A DNA stretch of 64,000 bases from assembly GCF_030372275.1 (NCBI RefSeq), contig NZ_JAUDDJ010000003.1. The stretch is one strand, 5' to 3'. Position 1 is the first letter of the stretch, and every line of letters begins with the position of its first letter. Source of the DNA: Lawsonibacter sp900766145. GTDB lineage: Bacteria > Bacillota > Clostridia > Oscillospirales > Oscillospiraceae. This document shows positions 42,697 through 51,451 of the stretch, one piece after another. Under the pieces are notes generated by a model. It did not search any database and was not told the origin of the DNA. It saw nothing but the letters and a program-made list of their open reading frames with translations. The translations under genes and the position numbers were made by a program.

Positions 42697-43065
42697 TTGG
42701 CGCTACACCAGTCTGGCGAGGACTACTTGGAGGCTATTTTGGTCCTACAAAAGCAGAGAGGTATGGTACGCTCCGTGGATGTGGCCCGGTACCTGGATGT
42801 GTCCAAGCCCAGCGTGTGCCATGCTGTGGCGACCCTGCGGGATGGGGGCTTCCTAACGATGGACAGCGACTATTTCCTGCATCTGACTGATGTGGGCCGG
42901 GAAGTGGCGGAACAGATCTACGAAAAGCACCGTTTTTTTACCGACCGGCTGATCGAGGCCGGCGTAGACCCGGCAACAGCCGAGCGGGATGCCTGCCGGA
43001 TCGAACATGTCATCAGCGACGAGAGTTTCCGACGACTAAAGGCAGTTGTGGAAGCAGAGTCATAA
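42697..43065 (+). CDS. Truncated DtxR/MntR-family metal-dependent regulator (copy 1)
   Basis: A 122-residue winged-helix plus short dimer helix region. The start TTG at 42697 is chosen because AAGGGGG (42681-42687) is 9 bases upstream and it lines up exactly with the ATG of the copy at 61384; other frames and the upstream TTG lack this. Ligands match MntR: D9 and E12 in SGEDYLEAI, H78 in YEKHRFF, E103 and H104 in CRIEHVIS; MntR's E99 is replaced by Cys100, as at DtxR C102. The SH3-like C-terminal domain is absent. It follows the first Nik/Opp operon. Confidence 0.85.
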   Translation: MALHQSGEDYLEAILVLQKQRGMVRSVDVARYLDVSKPSVCHAVATLRDGGFLTMDSDYFLHLTDVGREVAEQIYEKHRFFTDRLIEAGVDPATAERDACRIEHVISDESFRRLKAVVEAES

Positions 43066-43070
43066 GTACA

Positions 43071-43110
43071 GCAAAAGGAGGGGGACGTGTGGACGGCCCT
43101 CTCCTTTTGC
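43071..43110 (+). ncRNA. Covarying hairpin between the regulator pair (copy 1)
   Basis: GCAAAAGGAG (43071-43080) pairs with CTCCTTTTGC (43101-43110). Equivalent hairpins occur at 51396-51435 and 61757-61800 in the same place between the two regulator genes; the middle stem differs (A-T here, G-C in copy 2) while pairing is kept. It is called an RNA element by pattern only; no expression evidence. Confidence 0.6.
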
Positions 43111-43127
43111 CATCGGGAGGAACTACA

Positions 43128-43583
43128 TTGAACGAAATCATCGTCGTCCGAGTTACCGACCCGGACGGCAGTTTATTTCAGGCAATCATGGATGCGCTGA
43201 AGGACAAGCGGACGGAGATAATTCATGTCACTGCCCCGTTCTCCACCGTGCTGCGTATCGGAGAACTGGAGATCTATCATGAGCACCGCCGGGTACTGAT
43301 GGCTGGCAGGGAAGTGCGACTCAACCATGGCGAGTATGCCATGCTTTCCTGTATGGCCAAAAGGCCAGGTCGGATTTACACAAAAGAGCAACTCTATGCT
43401 GCGGCGTGGGACGAGACCTATCCCCATGGTTCCAGTGCTGTAGAAAACACCATTTACCGACTGAGGAAAAAGTTGGAACCAGATCCGAGGAACCCAGTTT
43501 ATGTCAAGACAGTGATCAGAGCCGGGTATAAAATAGAAATTCCAGAGAAGCCCTGGCAGCAGGGAGATGACTGCACACAATAA
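43128..43583 (+). CDS. Receiver-less OmpR/PhoB-type winged-helix protein (copy 1)
   Basis: A 151-residue protein from TTG 43128 with GGGAGG upstream. Residues 1-45 form a small N-terminal region with a conserved VTDPDGSLFQAIMDAL block and no phosphoacceptor Asp pocket. Residues about 50-145 are an OmpR-type winged helix: VRLNHGEYAMLSCMAKRPGR and EQLYAAAW..., then SAVENTIYRLRKKLEPDP and YVKTVIRAGYKIE. It always follows a DtxR-like gene. A standalone DNA-binding domain paired with a metal sensor is unusual. Confidence 0.82.
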   Translation: MNEIIVVRVTDPDGSLFQAIMDALKDKRTEIIHVTAPFSTVLRIGELEIYHEHRRVLMAGREVRLNHGEYAMLSCMAKRPGRIYTKEQLYAAAWDETYPHGSSAVENTIYRLRKKLEPDPRNPVYVKTVIRAGYKIEIPEKPWQQGDDCTQ

Positions 43584-43658
43584 TTCTGACCAATCAGAGC
43601 AAAACCGGCTAAACAGGGCAGACAACGGAGCATCCGTCCGATAAAATAATTCGCTGTG

Positions 43659-43684
43659 AGGAGGCCGGTCGGCGTCCTATTTTT
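43659..43684 (+). terminator. Terminator after the regulator cassette
   Basis: AGGAGGCC and GGCGTCCT pair (7 of 8) around GGTC, followed by ATTTTT. It precedes the ECF promoter. Confidence 0.65.
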
Positions 43685-43694
43685 CAACACATGG

Positions 43695-43710
43695 GTTAGC
43701 AGTATCTAAC
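43695..43710 (+). promoter_or_regulatory. GTTAG/CTAAC box before the second ECF operon
   Basis: GTTAGCAGTATCTAAC. A weak -35 TTCAAC lies upstream at 43683 and TAAAGGAGA follows directly, as at 33025. Confidence 0.75.
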
Positions 43711-43726
43711 TAAAGGAGAGTGCATT

Positions 43727-44332
43727 ATGTCTGAACCAATGAAGCGCCGCGGGATGAGCGGCAAAGATGTCATTACTGTAGGAATTTTCTCTGCCATTTA
43801 CTTCGTCATCAACTTCGCCTTCATGCTCCTGGGCGGGCTGCATCCGCTGCTGTGGATTCTGATGCCCGGCTTCATCGCCCTGTTCACCGGCATTCCATAT
43901 CTTATGATGTGCGCCAAGGTACAGAAGGTAGGCTCTGTCCTCCTGATGGGCCTCATCACCGGCCTTATCTACTATGTCACCGGGCAGTTTACCGTGGTGA
44001 TCCTGGTGTCCTTCGTCCTGGCCTGCGGCCTGGCGGAGCTCATCCGGGGCCTCACCCATTACCGGAGCATGGCCGGAAACCTGGTATCCTTTGTGCTGTT
44101 CTCGGTAGGCATGGTGGGTTCTCCGCTTCCTATCTGGCTCATGCGGGATGAGTTCCTGCGGCAGATCACGGAGCAGGGGATGCCGGCGGACTATGTAAAT
44201 ACCCTGGCAGCTCTTTCCTCCAACGTCATGCTGGTGGTGCTGTTCCTGGCACCCATTGTGGGCGCCATCATCGGAGGATTCATTGCCAGGGCCATGTTCC
44301 GCAAGCACTTTGAGAAAGCCGGCCTGGTGTGA
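43727..44332 (+). CDS. ECF transporter S component, MptD/Trep_Strep family (copy 2)
   Basis: A 201-residue integral membrane protein with the same family pattern as the gene at 29595: MSGKDVITVGIFSAIYFVIN at the start and a C-terminal MFRKHFEKAGLV. About five helices. AAAGGAG precedes the ATG. The stop is followed by the EcfT ATG one base later. The two S components differ clearly, so their substrates are probably not the same. Confidence 0.85.
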   Translation: MSEPMKRRGMSGKDVITVGIFSAIYFVINFAFMLLGGLHPLLWILMPGFIALFTGIPYLMMCAKVQKVGSVLLMGLITGLIYYVTGQFTVVILVSFVLACGLAELIRGLTHYRSMAGNLVSFVLFSVGMVGSPLPIWLMRDEFLRQITEQGMPADYVNTLAALSSNVMLVVLFLAPIVGAIIGGFIARAMFRKHFEKAGLV

Positions 44333-44333
44333 G

Positions 44334-45005
44334 ATGGAAACGGAGCAGCGCATATTTGACCCGCGGGCGGGATTGTGGCTGCTGATCGGCGCCAATGTCA
44401 TTGCTTTCCGTCCCCACACCTTTTGGCTGGAACTGGCTTTGATCGGGCTGCTTTTGGCGCTGATGATCGTCCACAGAAGATTTGCAATGGCCATAAAATG
44501 GGCGGTAGGATACTGCGCGCTGGTGGTCTTCCAGCAATTCATCCTGCCGGTGTCCCCCATGATCATCGCCACCAGCTTCACCATCTTCGCCACCTACACC
44601 CGCCGGATGTTCCCATGCCTGATGACGGGGGCATTGATGCTGACCTGCACCCCGCTGCGATATCTGATCGTAGCCCTGCGGCAGTTACATATCCCCCAGA
44701 AGCTGATTGTGGCCATTTCCGTGACGCTGCGGTACTTCCCTGCCCTCCGGGAGGAGATAGGCTATATCCGAGACGCCATGAAGCTGCGGAACATCCGGGG
44801 CCTTGACCGGCTGGAGTGTACGGTGATGCCTCTCATGGTATCCGCCACGGAAACGGCGGAGGAGTTATCCGCTGCGGCTGTGACCCGCGGGATCGAAAAC
44901 CCTGCCCGCAAAACCAGCGCCGTATCCCTGCGCATGCCTGCTGCGGACTGCATTGGCATGCTGGCAGTTTTCATCTTGCTGGTGCTCTCATATGTGGTAC
45001 AATAA
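44334..45005 (+). CDS. ECF transporter transmembrane component EcfT (copy 2)
   Basis: A 223-residue EcfT protein with hydrophobic helices in the first half, SVTLRYFPALREEIGYIRDA (about residues 126-145) and AAAVTRGIEN (about 180-189), the conserved coupling helices. It is the middle gene of the second ECF module, 13 bases ahead of the double ATPase. Confidence 0.9.
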   Translation: METEQRIFDPRAGLWLLIGANVIAFRPHTFWLELALIGLLLALMIVHRRFAMAIKWAVGYCALVVFQQFILPVSPMIIATSFTIFATYTRRMFPCLMTGALMLTCTPLRYLIVALRQLHIPQKLIVAISVTLRYFPALREEIGYIRDAMKLRNIRGLDRLECTVMPLMVSATETAEELSAAAVTRGIENPARKTSAVSLRMPAADCIGMLAVFILLVLSYVVQ

Positions 45006-45018
45006 GAGGTGAGCGGAC

Positions 45019-46401
45019 ATGATTTCGATTGACCATGTTTCTTTCGGCTATGGGGAGGCGCAGGAAACGCTCTCCCAGGTCAGCGCCGCCATCGCGCCCG
45101 GGGAGTGTGTCCTGCTGTGCGGGGCCTCTGGCTGCGGTAAGACCACGGTGACGAAGCTGATCAACGGCCTGATCCCGGCCTTTACCCCCGGCTGCCGCCT
45201 GGAAGGGCGGGTAGATGTGGACGGACTTGACCCGGGAACGACACCCATGTACGAGCTGGCCCGGAAAGTCGGCTCCGTATTCCAGAACCCCAAATCCCAG
45301 TTCTTCAATCTGGACACGGACAGTGAACTGGCCTTCGGTCTGGAAAATGAGGGCCGGCCGCCGGAGGAGATCCAAAGGCGGGTGGCGGATACGGTGGAGG
45401 CCCTGCACCTTCAGGAATTGCAGAGGCGGAGCATCTTCTCCCTGTCCGGCGGGCAGAAGCAGTTGCTGGCCTTCGGCTCGGTCTATGCCATGGGCCCGGA
45501 GGTTTTTGTGCTGGACGAGCCCACGGCCAATTTGGACCAGGACGCCATCGCCCGGCTCCACGACCAGATCGCCTGTTTGAAACATCAGGGCCGCACGGTG
45601 GTGGTCGCGGAGCATCGGCTGTATTTCCTTACAGATCTGATCGACCGTGCCCTCTATCTGCGGGACGGGGTGCTGGAGCGCACCTTCAACCGGGAGCAGT
45701 TCTGCGGCCTGACGGAACAGGAACGGGAGGAACTGGGGCTTCGGACCCTGACGCCGGCGGCCTGTACCCTGCCCGCTGTGGCGCCAGCGGGCACAAAAGA
45801 AGGTTTGTCCGTAGAGGGATTGACCTGTGCCTATCGGAAAGAACCTGCTGTGTTTCAAGACCTGTCCTTTTCAGCCCGCCCGGGGGAAGTGGTGGCCATC
45901 ACCGGCCCCAACGGCGTGGGTAAGACCACCCTCTCCCGGTGCCTGTGCGGACTGATCCGGGAACAGGCCGGGCAGATCAGACTGGATGGCAGGCATCTGA
46001 ACCGGAAGGAGCGGCATAAGGCGGCGTTCTGCGTCATGCAGGATGTGAACCACCAGCTCTTCTCCGACAGTGTGTGGGGCGAGTGCCGAATGTCCGCGCC
46101 GGATGCGCCTGATTCGACCGTGGAAGAAGTATTGGATAGCCTCCATCTGCTGCCCTTCCGGGAGCGCCACCCCATGTCCCTCTCCGGCGGGCAGAAGCAG
46201 CGGCTGGCGGTGGCCACGGCGCTTCTTTCCGAGAAACCGATCTTGATTTTTGACGAGCCCACCAGCGGTCTGGACTATGCCCGCATGGTGGAAGTGTCCG
46301 GGGTGATCCGAAACCTGGCCCGGCAGGGGCGGATTGTGTTGGTCGTCACCCACGACCGGGAGTTTATGCAACGCTCCTGTGACCGGGTGCTGCGGCTCTG
46401 A
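45019..46401 (+). CDS. ECF transporter fused double ATPase (copy 2)
   Basis: A 460-residue fusion of two ATPase domains, the same length as the first copy at 30883. Domain 1: Walker A GASGCGKTT (about residues 35-43), signature LSGGQKQLLAFGSV, Walker B VFVLDEPTANLD (about 163-174). Domain 2: Walker A GPNGVGKTT (about 296-304), signature LSGGQKQRLAVATA, Walker B LIFDEPTSGLD. It is followed after 14 bases by an AraC regulator. Confidence 0.9.
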   Translation: MISIDHVSFGYGEAQETLSQVSAAIAPGECVLLCGASGCGKTTVTKLINGLIPAFTPGCRLEGRVDVDGLDPGTTPMYELARKVGSVFQNPKSQFFNLDTDSELAFGLENEGRPPEEIQRRVADTVEALHLQELQRRSIFSLSGGQKQLLAFGSVYAMGPEVFVLDEPTANLDQDAIARLHDQIACLKHQGRTVVVAEHRLYFLTDLIDRALYLRDGVLERTFNREQFCGLTEQEREELGLRTLTPAACTLPAVAPAGTKEGLSVEGLTCAYRKEPAVFQDLSFSARPGEVVAITGPNGVGKTTLSRCLCGLIREQAGQIRLDGRHLNRKERHKAAFCVMQDVNHQLFSDSVWGECRMSAPDAPDSTVEEVLDSLHLLPFRERHPMSLSGGQKQRLAVATALLSEKPILIFDEPTSGLDYARMVEVSGVIRNLARQGRIVLVVTHDREFMQRSCDRVLRL

Positions 46402-46415
46402 AAGGAGGGGAATCC

Positions 46416-47366
46416 ATGTTGGAGCGCATCATGGCAGATAACGGTTTTCCCAGCCCTTTGGCGGAGAGCAGAGGGTGCCGGGTCTTCCAGTTCCAGAGTG
46501 AGACTGGGGAGGGGGTCATGACTCAGTATGACCTGTTCCCCGGCGTCTATCTCATGTATAACGACTTCCACATGGAGGGCTATGACTCCGCATTTCACAC
46601 CACGGAAGATATGCTGTGCATTGACTACTGCCGCCAGGGACGGATGGAGTACCCGGCGGGGCCGGATGCCTACTCCTACGTGGAGGCCGGGGACTTAAAG
46701 CTGGACCGACGGCTGGAGCACCAGGGCCACTTCACCTTCCCGCTCTCTCACTATCACGGCATTACCATCGGCTTCACCCTGCCTCTGGCTGTTCAGTCTC
46801 TGAAGGAGTGGGTGCGGGAGTTCCCGGTGGATCTGGTGCGGCTCCAGGAGAAGTTCTGCGCCGGCCGCCACCCCAGGGTGATCCACGGGGCGCCCTCTGT
46901 GGACCACATCTTCCAGGAGCTCTATGCGGTGCCGGAGCAGATCAAACTGCCCTACTTCCGCATCAAGGTGCTGGAACTGCTGTTGTACCTGGACGCCCTG
47001 GAAGTGGACGGGAGGACAGAGAAGCCCTACTTCTACAAATCTCAGGTGGAGAAAGTCAAGGCCGCCCACCGCCTGCTGACAGAGGATTTGGAGCGGCACT
47101 ACACCATTGCGGAACTTTCAGCGCATTTCTCCATCCCTGCCACGGCCCTGAAGGAGTGTTTCAAGTCAGTCTACGGCCAGCCGGTCAATACCTATATGCG
47201 GAACCTCCGCATGGACCGGGCCGCCCTTCTTCTGCGGCAGGAGCCCCAGACCAGCGTGGCGGAGATCGCCGGACGGGTGGGCTATGACAGCGCCAGCAAA
47301 TTCGCTGCCGTGTTCAAGGAGGCCAAGGGGAAGACCCCGCTGGAATACCGGCGGGAAGGGCGGTAA
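46416..47366 (+). CDS. AraC family regulator (YbtA-like)
   Basis: A 316-residue AraC protein. The N-terminal sensor half shares RVFQFQSETGEGVMTQY and LSHYHGITIGF with the AraC at 36558. The C-terminal helix-turn-helix pair lies at about residues 215-312 (YTIAELSAHFSIPATALKEC; SVAEIAGRVGYDSASKFAAV; TPLEYRREGR). AAAGGAGGG precedes the ATG. It lies between the second ECF module and an ABC pair, in the place where a ligand-sensing activator of metallophore uptake would be expected. Confidence 0.9.
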   Translation: MLERIMADNGFPSPLAESRGCRVFQFQSETGEGVMTQYDLFPGVYLMYNDFHMEGYDSAFHTTEDMLCIDYCRQGRMEYPAGPDAYSYVEAGDLKLDRRLEHQGHFTFPLSHYHGITIGFTLPLAVQSLKEWVREFPVDLVRLQEKFCAGRHPRVIHGAPSVDHIFQELYAVPEQIKLPYFRIKVLELLLYLDALEVDGRTEKPYFYKSQVEKVKAAHRLLTEDLERHYTIAELSAHFSIPATALKECFKSVYGQPVNTYMRNLRMDRAALLLRQEPQTSVAEIAGRVGYDSASKFAAVFKEAKGKTPLEYRREGR

Positions 47367-47405
47367 ATGTTTTCGTCCAAACGGGACCGAACCGGCGCGC
47401 TGGAG

Positions 47406-47471
47406 CGGACAGGAACAGAATATCTCCCTATAATCGTTGTAGTTAGCGTGAGCGAACTACAACGATTTTTC
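47406..47471 (+). promoter_or_regulatory. Promoter with variant box embedded in a 12-bp hairpin
   Basis: CGGACA (47406-47411), 17 bases and TATAAT (47429-47434). Directly after it ATCGTTGTAGTT (47433-47444) pairs perfectly with AACTACAACGAT (47455-47466), with a GTGA tetraloop closed by two G-C pairs, and TTTTTC follows. The variant box GTTAGCGTGAGCGAAC lies inside the stem-loop. It could be operator, attenuator or terminator. Confidence 0.7.
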
Positions 47472-47490
47472 TTTGAGAGGAGTGCTGTGT

Positions 47491-49257
47491 ATGAAGGAGA
47501 GGACCTGGCTTGGCATCCTGCTGTCCTTCGCCGCGCCCTGCCGGGGGAAGATGGCCGCCTCTGTGGTGCTGGCTATTCTCAGTGTGGCGGGCGGCTTTGT
47601 GCCATACCTTGGCGTCTATCAGATCATCCGGCTGTTTCTGGAGCGGCAGGCCAGCTGGGAGGGCATCCTGTTCTGGTGCGGCGTGTGTCTGGCGGGTTAC
47701 GCCATCAAGGTGGCGGGCTACGCCTTGTCCACCATGCTGGCCCATGTATCCGCCTACACCATTCTGGAGGGCTTGCGCCTCCAGGCGGCGGACCGGCTTA
47801 TGGGGGCGCCCCTGGGAGAGGTGGACTCCCGGCCTATCGGCGCCATGAAGAGCACCATCGTGGACCGGATCGAGGACATCGAGCCGCCCCTGGCCCACAT
47901 GATCCCGGAGCTGAGCTCCAACATCCTGCTGCCCCTGGTGGTGGCTATCGCCATGTTTGCCATCGACTGGCGGATGGGGCTGGCCCTGCTGGTGACCATC
48001 CCCGTGGCACTGATTCCCATGGCATTTGGGCTGCGGACTTATAACAAAAACTACGCCGCCTACATGGCGGCCAACGCCCATGTGAACAGCGTCATTGTGG
48101 AGTATGTGGAGGGTATCCAGGTGGTCAAAGCCTTCAGCCAGGGGGAGCGGTCCTATCAGAAATTCGCCAATGCGGTGAGATCCTTCCGTGATTTTACGAT
48201 GGACTGGTTCCGCTGCACCTGGGCCTCCATGAACCTGTGCCTGTCCATCCTGCCCACTACCCTGCTGGGGACGCTCCCCATGGGGACCTTTCTCTATCAG
48301 ACAGGGGTGCTGGACCCGGCCCAGGTGACGCTGTGCCTGATGCTGGCGCTGGGGATCGTGACCCCGCTCATGAGCGCCACCGCCTTCATCAACTCCATGA
48401 AGAGCATGCAGTTTGCTGTGAAGGATACCCGGGAGCTGCTGGACCTGCCCCAGCTGTCCCAGGTGGAGCGGGACGCGCCCCTCAATGGCTGCGATATTCA
48501 ACTGCGGGATGTGTCCTTCTCCTACGGCGGCGATGGGGAAGAGGTGCTCCACCATCTGGACCTGACCATCCCCCAGGGAAAGTTTACCGCTCTGGTGGGC
48601 CCCTCCGGCGGCGGAAAGTCCACCATCGCCCGGCTGGCGGCCCGGTTCTGGGATGTGACCGGCGGCACCATCACGCTGGGCGGGCGGGACATCCGGGAAC
48701 TGCCTCTGAAACAGCTCTCCCGGGAGATTAGCTTCGTCACCCAGGACAACTTCCTCTTTGACTGCTCCCTGAAGGAGAACATCCGGCTGGGAAGGCCGGG
48801 GGCCTCGGACGAGGAGGTGTTCGCCGCCGCCAGGGCAGCCCAGTGCGAGGAGTTCATCGGCCGTCTGGAGCACGGCTGGGACACCGCCGCCGGGGACGCG
48901 GGCAAGCAGCTCTCCGGCGGAGAGCGTCAGCGCATCGCCATCGCCCGGGCAATTTTGAAGGACGCGCCCATCGTCATTTTGGACGAGGCCACAGCCTTCA
49001 CGGACCCGGAGAATGAGGACAAGATCCAGAGGTCCATCATGGCCCTCTCAAAAGGAAAGACCCTGCTGGTGATCGCCCACCGGCTGTCCACCATTCAGAA
49101 CGCGGACCAGATCGTGGTGCTGGAGAAGGGGCAGATCGTGGACAGAGGCACCCAGAGTGGACTGCTCATCCGCTGCCCGCTGTATCAGACGCTGTGGGCG
49201 GCTCATGTTGGGGCACGGAGCTGGGCCGTGACATCGGGTGAAAAGGAGGGAAACTGA
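47491..49257 (+). CDS. ABC half-transporter, exporter fold (YbtP/IrtA-like), first of a pair
   Basis: A 588-residue half-transporter starting MKERTWLGILLSFAAPCRGK; GAGAGGAG is 8 bases before the ATG at 47491. Membrane domain in residues about 20-310; Walker A GPSGGGKST (about 369-377), signature LSGGERQRIAIARAI (about 473) and Walker B VILDEATAFTDPENE. It shares the conserved PLAHMIPELSSN block with the first half of the other pairs. Partner 2 bases downstream. Likely metallophore importer by family and context. Confidence 0.85.
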   Translation: MKERTWLGILLSFAAPCRGKMAASVVLAILSVAGGFVPYLGVYQIIRLFLERQASWEGILFWCGVCLAGYAIKVAGYALSTMLAHVSAYTILEGLRLQAADRLMGAPLGEVDSRPIGAMKSTIVDRIEDIEPPLAHMIPELSSNILLPLVVAIAMFAIDWRMGLALLVTIPVALIPMAFGLRTYNKNYAAYMAANAHVNSVIVEYVEGIQVVKAFSQGERSYQKFANAVRSFRDFTMDWFRCTWASMNLCLSILPTTLLGTLPMGTFLYQTGVLDPAQVTLCLMLALGIVTPLMSATAFINSMKSMQFAVKDTRELLDLPQLSQVERDAPLNGCDIQLRDVSFSYGGDGEEVLHHLDLTIPQGKFTALVGPSGGGKSTIARLAARFWDVTGGTITLGGRDIRELPLKQLSREISFVTQDNFLFDCSLKENIRLGRPGASDEEVFAAARAAQCEEFIGRLEHGWDTAAGDAGKQLSGGERQRIAIARAILKDAPIVILDEATAFTDPENEDKIQRSIMALSKGKTLLVIAHRLSTIQNADQIVVLEKGQIVDRGTQSGLLIRCPLYQTLWAAHVGARSWAVTSGEKEGN

Positions 49258-49258
49258 G

Positions 49259-51007
49259 ATGTTTCAAAGTGTCGGACGCATATTGAGGTGGGCGAAGGGC
49301 TACCGGAGACGCATGATTCTGGGCTTTGTCTGCTCCTTCTTCGCCACCTGGTGTACCGCCGGGCCGGTGATGCTGGCCGCCTGGGCCCTGGGGCGGCTGA
49401 TCGGGAACGCCTGGGGAGAAAACGAAATCTCGGCCTCTCTTCCATGGCTGTGCCTGGGCGGGATTGTGGTGCTGATCCTGTTGCGGTTCCTCTTCACCTA
49501 CTGGAAGAACCGGCTCCAGGAGAGCATCGGCACGGAGCGGGCGGCAGACCAGCGCATGGAACTGGGGGATATGCTGAAGCGGGTATCCCTGGGGTACTTC
49601 GCCAGGAACAACCTGGGGGACATCCTGACCGCCCTCACCACGGAGCTGAGCACGCTGGAACTCCAGAGCATGAAGATGGTGGACGCGGTGATCAACGGCT
49701 ATATCCAGGTGGCGGTGATCCTGCTGTGCGTGGCCATCTTCTGCCCGCCTGCGGCTCTGGTGGCGCTGGTCGGCGTCCTGGTATCCGCCTTTGCCCTGCG
49801 GGGCATTGGGCGGCAGAGCGCCCGCACCGCCCCAGTGGGCCACCGCGCCCAGGAGGCGCTGTCCGGCGCGGCCATTGAGTACATCCACGGCCTGCCGGTG
49901 GTGAAGTCCTTCGGCCAGGACGGTGTATCTGTCCAACGGTTCCGGGACGCCTGCCGGGCCAATAAAGCCATCCGAATCAAGAATGAGTTCGGCTTCGTGC
50001 CCTGGAACTGCCTGCACCTGTTCGCCCTGCGGGCGGCGTCCGTGGGGCTGGTCCTCACCGCCGGACAGCAGGCTCTGATGGGGGCTTTGCCCCTCCCGTA
50101 TTTTCTGATGATCGCTCTGTTCTCCTTCACCATCTTCGGCAGTGTGGAGGCCATCAACGACGCGGCCCATGTGTTGTCGGTGACAGACTCTGTCTTGGAT
50201 CGCCTTGAGGAGCTGGAGCACACAGACTTCATTGACAAGGACGGCCGGGAGATTACCCCGGAGCGGTTCGATGTGGACCTCTCCCATGTGTCCTTTGGCT
50301 ACGGCCAGCGAGAGGTGCTCCACGATGTGACCTTCACCGCGCCCCAGGGGACCACCACTGCCATCGTGGGGCCGTCCGGCTCCGGCAAGAGTACCATCTG
50401 CAACCTGGTGGCTCGGTTCTATGACACGGACAGCGGAACTGTGTCTGTCGGAGGCCATGATGTGCGGGAATTTACCTGCGAGAGCCTGCTGCGGAACATC
50501 TCCATGGTCTTTCAGAATGTGTATCTCTTCCAGGACAGCGTGGAGAACAACATCAAGTTCGGCTGTCCCGAGGCGACCCATGAGCAGGTGGTGGCCGCCG
50601 CCAAAGCCGCCTGCTGCCACGACTTTATTATAGCGCTGCCCAATGGGTATGACACGGTGATTGGGGAGGGCGGTTCCACCCTCTCCGGCGGGGAGAAACA
50701 GCGCATCTCCATCGCCCGGGCCATCCTGAAAGACGCGCCCATCGTCATCCTGGACGAGGCCACTGCCAGCGTGGACCCGGAGAACGAACACCTGATCCAG
50801 CAGGCCCTGTCCGCCCTGACGAAAGGAAAGACCATCCTCACCATCGCCCACCGGCTGGCCACCATCCAGCACGCCGATCAGATCCTGGTGGTGGAGGAAG
50901 GCCGCATCGTCCAGCGGGGCACCCATGCGGAGCTGATGACCCAGGGCGGGCTGTACCGGCGGTTCATTGAGATCCGGGAGCAGGCCGAGGGCTGGAGGCT
51001 GGCATGA
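49259..51007 (+). CDS. ABC half-transporter, exporter fold (YbtQ/IrtB-like), second of a pair
   Basis: A 582-residue partner of the gene at 47491. Walker A GPSGSGKST (about residue 371), signature LSGGEKQRISIARAI, Walker B VILDEATASVDPENE. The ATG at 49259 follows AAAAGGAGGG. Its stop overlaps the start of the second DtxR-like gene (ATGA), so regulator and transporter are translated together. Confidence 0.85.
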   Translation: MFQSVGRILRWAKGYRRRMILGFVCSFFATWCTAGPVMLAAWALGRLIGNAWGENEISASLPWLCLGGIVVLILLRFLFTYWKNRLQESIGTERAADQRMELGDMLKRVSLGYFARNNLGDILTALTTELSTLELQSMKMVDAVINGYIQVAVILLCVAIFCPPAALVALVGVLVSAFALRGIGRQSARTAPVGHRAQEALSGAAIEYIHGLPVVKSFGQDGVSVQRFRDACRANKAIRIKNEFGFVPWNCLHLFALRAASVGLVLTAGQQALMGALPLPYFLMIALFSFTIFGSVEAINDAAHVLSVTDSVLDRLEELEHTDFIDKDGREITPERFDVDLSHVSFGYGQREVLHDVTFTAPQGTTTAIVGPSGSGKSTICNLVARFYDTDSGTVSVGGHDVREFTCESLLRNISMVFQNVYLFQDSVENNIKFGCPEATHEQVVAAAKAACCHDFIIALPNGYDTVIGEGGSTLSGGEKQRISIARAILKDAPIVILDEATASVDPENEHLIQQALSALTKGKTILTIAHRLATIQHADQILVVEEGRIVQRGTHAELMTQGGLYRRFIEIREQAEGWRLA

Positions 51008-51390
51008 AGGATAGAGGAAAACAATCTCTCTATGCGTCGGGCGAAGATTATCTGGAGGCCATTCTGGTGCTACAAAAGCAGAAAGGCATGGTGCGCTCCG
51101 TAGATGTCGCCCGGCACCTGGAGGTCACAAAGCCCAGCGTCTGCAATGCGGTGGCGACCCTGCGGGAAGGGGGCTTCCTGACAATGGACAGCGACTATTT
51201 CCTGCACTTGACTGATGTGGGCCGGGAAGTGGCGGAGCAGATCTACGAAAAGCACCGCTTTTTCACAGAACGCCTGATAGCTGCTGGTGTTGACCCCAAA
51301 ACTGCAGAGGCAGACGCCTGTCGGATCGAGCACGTCATCAGCGATGAGAGTTTCGAGAGGCTGAAAGCTGCCGCGAAACCAGAATCGTAA
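51004..51390 (+). CDS. Truncated DtxR/MntR-family metal-dependent regulator (copy 2)
   Basis: A 128-residue copy with six extra N-terminal residues (MKDRGKQSLYASGEDYLEAI). Ligand residues are D15, E18, H84, C106, E109 and H110, the same set as in the other copies. Its ATG overlaps the ABC stop codon. Strong similarity in SVDVARHLEVTKPSVCNAV and LHLTDVGREVAEQIYEKH marks it as a paralogue of the genes at 42697 and 61384. No SH3-like C-terminal domain. Confidence 0.88.
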   Translation: MKDRGKQSLYASGEDYLEAILVLQKQKGMVRSVDVARHLEVTKPSVCNAVATLREGGFLTMDSDYFLHLTDVGREVAEQIYEKHRFFTERLIAAGVDPKTAEADACRIEHVISDESFERLKAAAKPES

Positions 51391-51395
51391 GCACA

Positions 51396-51435
51396 GCAAA
51401 GGGAGGCGGCCGCCTGCACGGCCTCCTCCCTTTGC
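51396..51435 (+). ncRNA. Covarying hairpin between the regulator pair (copy 2)
   Basis: GCAAAGGGAGG (51396-51406) pairs with CCTCCCTTTGC (51425-51435), and GCC/GGC pairs extend it. Relative to copy 1 an A-T pair has become G-C. Confidence 0.6.
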
Positions 51436-51451
51436 CATTGGGGGTGAAATC

